Below the pieces are notes generated by a model. That model made no database searches. It saw only the letters and a list, made by a program, of their open reading frames with translations, and was not told where the DNA came from. Below, piece after piece: positions 62,924-64,000 of a stretch of 64,000 nt of DNA. Origin of the DNA: Eubacteriaceae bacterium (lineage in GTDB: Bacteria; Bacillota; Clostridia; Lachnospirales; Lachnospiraceae); the NCBI GenBank assembly GCA_902362875.1, contig CABIYF010000015.1, positions 1-64,000 on the forward strand. Reading direction: 5' to 3'. Numbering within the stretch: position 1 is the stretch's first letter; each line of letters opens with the position of its first letter. The position numbers were made by a program, and so were the translations under genes.

Positions 62924-64000
62924 TTATATCTCTCCTTTTGATTTCAAATATCGTAATGTCTCATGAATGATATTCTTGGCTTCTTCTAATGATACATCGA
63001 CAAGCTGTGCTCCTGCAACTGTCAAATGACCACCGCCTCCGAATTCTTCCATGATCTTCTGGACATTCACTTCATCAATCGATCTTGCACTGATATAGAC
63101 TCTCTCATGAACACCTGTTAATACAAAAGATGCTTCAATTCCATCAATATCAAGCAATTCATTCGACACCTGAGCACCGATCACTGTAGGGCTGTCCACG
63201 CCGATTCCTACCAGCGTTGCAATTGCAAATCTGCCATATAAGATCTCTGCTTCACTGATCGCTTTCGCCCGAATCCTGTATGTTTCCATACTCTCTCTTG
63301 ACATCTTTCTTACCTTTGTAAGATCCGCTCCATTTCTCTTAAGATATGCTGCCGCTTCAAATGTTCTGACTCCTGTTTTATTCACAAAGTTATCTGTATC
63401 TACAAGCATTCCATAATACATGGCATTTGCTTCCATCGGTTCTAACTTTGGTTTTGAATCTACATATTGAAGAATCTCCGCTACCAGTTCACAGGTAGAA
63501 GAAGCATATGGTTCTACATAAGAAAGCACCGGATTCTTGATCATGTCTTTATTCTTTCTGTGATGATCGAGAATAACCGTTGTCTTTGTCCGGCTCAATA
63601 ACTCTTCACACTCTGTATAATTCGCATGGTTTACATCTACTACGATCAAAAGAGTATTCTCATCTGTGATCTCCATCGCCTGTTCATTATCAATGAACAT
63701 ATCTTCATCATAAATCCCACTCTTATTCAGCTCGTCTACCATTGCGCGCACAGAAATCGTTACTTCATTCATAACGATATGTGCCTTTCTTCCAAGAGAA
63801 AGCCCTAACCGGTACAATCCAACAGCCGCACCGATCGCATCTGGGTCTGGTATCTTATGTGCCATGATCACAACATTCTCTTTGGATTCCAGCAGTTCCT
63901 TCAATGCATGTGCTTTTACTCGTGCTTTGACCCTTGTTGTGCGCTCCATAACCTCACAGTTACCACCATAATAAGAAATGTCTTCTCCATCTTTGATAAC
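62924..64000 (-). CDS. gdpP: DHH-family cyclic-di-AMP phosphodiesterase (GdpP), 3' part
   Basis: The frame is open to the window edge, so the N-terminal membrane, PAS and degenerate GGDEF domains lie outside. The visible 358 residues carry the DHH catalytic domain (MAHKIPDPDAIG, VVDVNHANYTECE, VILDHHRKN) and the DHHA1 domain with EFGGGGHLTVAGAQ. GdpP hydrolyses c-di-AMP. The methionine at 63949 is internal: upstream codons ISYYGGNCEV continue the family sequence. It is first in the gdpP-rplI-dnaB operon. Confidence 0.93.
   Translation of the reverse strand, partial: VIKDGEDISYYGGNCEVMERTTRVKARVKAHALKELLESKENVVIMAHKIPDPDAIGAAVGLYRLGLSLGRKAHIVMNEVTISVRAMVDELNKSGIYDEDMFIDNEQAMEITDENTLLIVVDVNHANYTECEELLSRTKTTVILDHHRKNKDMIKNPVLSYVEPYASSTCELVAEILQYVDSKPKLEPMEANAMYYGMLVDTDNFVNKTGVRTFEAAAYLKRNGADLTKVRKMSRESMETYRIRAKAISEAEILYGRFAIATLVGIGVDSPTVIGAQVSNELLDIDGIEASFVLTGVHERVYISARSIDEVNVQKIMEEFGGGGHLTVAGAQLVDVSLEEAKNIIHETLRYLKSKGEI

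Noticed and set aside
1..64000. CRISPR arrays, tRNA or rRNA genes, complete IS elements
   Set aside because: No regularly spaced repeat-spacer series, no cloverleaf or rRNA-like sequence and no transposase frame was found by reading.

Overview
The window is low-GC Firmicutes chromosome, most likely a gut Lachnospiraceae (Clostridia; an Anaerostipes-like species is plausible but cannot be proven here). Supporting signs are the V-type ATPase operon in the order of anaerobic Firmicutes, galactitol-type PTS genes, class C sortase/SpaA pilin genes, a Tn916/Tn1549-superfamily conjugative element, and clostridial hybrid histidine kinases.

Region 1 (1 to about 13,090, genes on the minus strand) is the left part of an integrative conjugative element: TcpE, two tandem ArdA antirestriction proteins, TcpD, a MobT relaxase, a recognisable oriT, the FtsK-like coupling ATPase, two YdcP proteins and a large thioester/VaFE surface adhesin. 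Two cargo cassettes sit in it, an NTF2-like gene and a two-component system with an ABC-2 transporter. Each has its own promoter and ends in nearly the same terminator.

Region 2 (13.1-16.6 kb) holds a nitrilase-family amidase, a MecA-like class B penicillin-binding protein and an overlapping lipoprotein gene.

Region 3 (17.2-33.9 kb) is a sugar-alcohol island. A divergent pair (zinc dehydrogenase, class II aldolase) faces a LysR regulator. A PRD/EIIA regulator follows, then a long operon: galactitol-type EIIC, EIIA and EIIB, GatD, a ribulose-phosphate-epimerase-like enzyme, a second dehydrogenase, an HxlB-like isomerase, a TIM-barrel epimerase, a PfkB kinase, a class II bisphosphate aldolase, a mutarotase-like protein, AraM and a HAD phosphatase. 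The inferred core route is polyol uptake as phosphate, oxidation to a ketose phosphate, a second phosphorylation and aldol cleavage. The island is bracketed by inverted copies of an unusual palindromic intergenic module, present four times, always just after the stop codons of convergent genes. Two full copies show compensatory base changes in their stems. This is the strongest candidate for something undescribed.

Region 4 (34.5-41.2 kb) has a fluoride riboswitch upstream of a CLC-type fluoride exporter, then a decaying pilus locus in which both sortases and the signal peptidase are intact but both pilin genes, the transcriptional regulator and a diguanylate cyclase gene are broken.

Region 5 (41.2-49.7 kb) is a complete V-type ATPase operon, followed by a small intergenic region with a C9 tract inside a possible promoter spacer. 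Region 6 (50.3-59.1 kb) holds signalling genes (two hybrid kinases, a solute-binding protein, a GGDEF-receiver protein) and a polar amino acid ABC transporter. Region 7 (59.1-64 kb) is housekeeping: mutY, comF, dnaB, rplI and the 3' part of gdpP.
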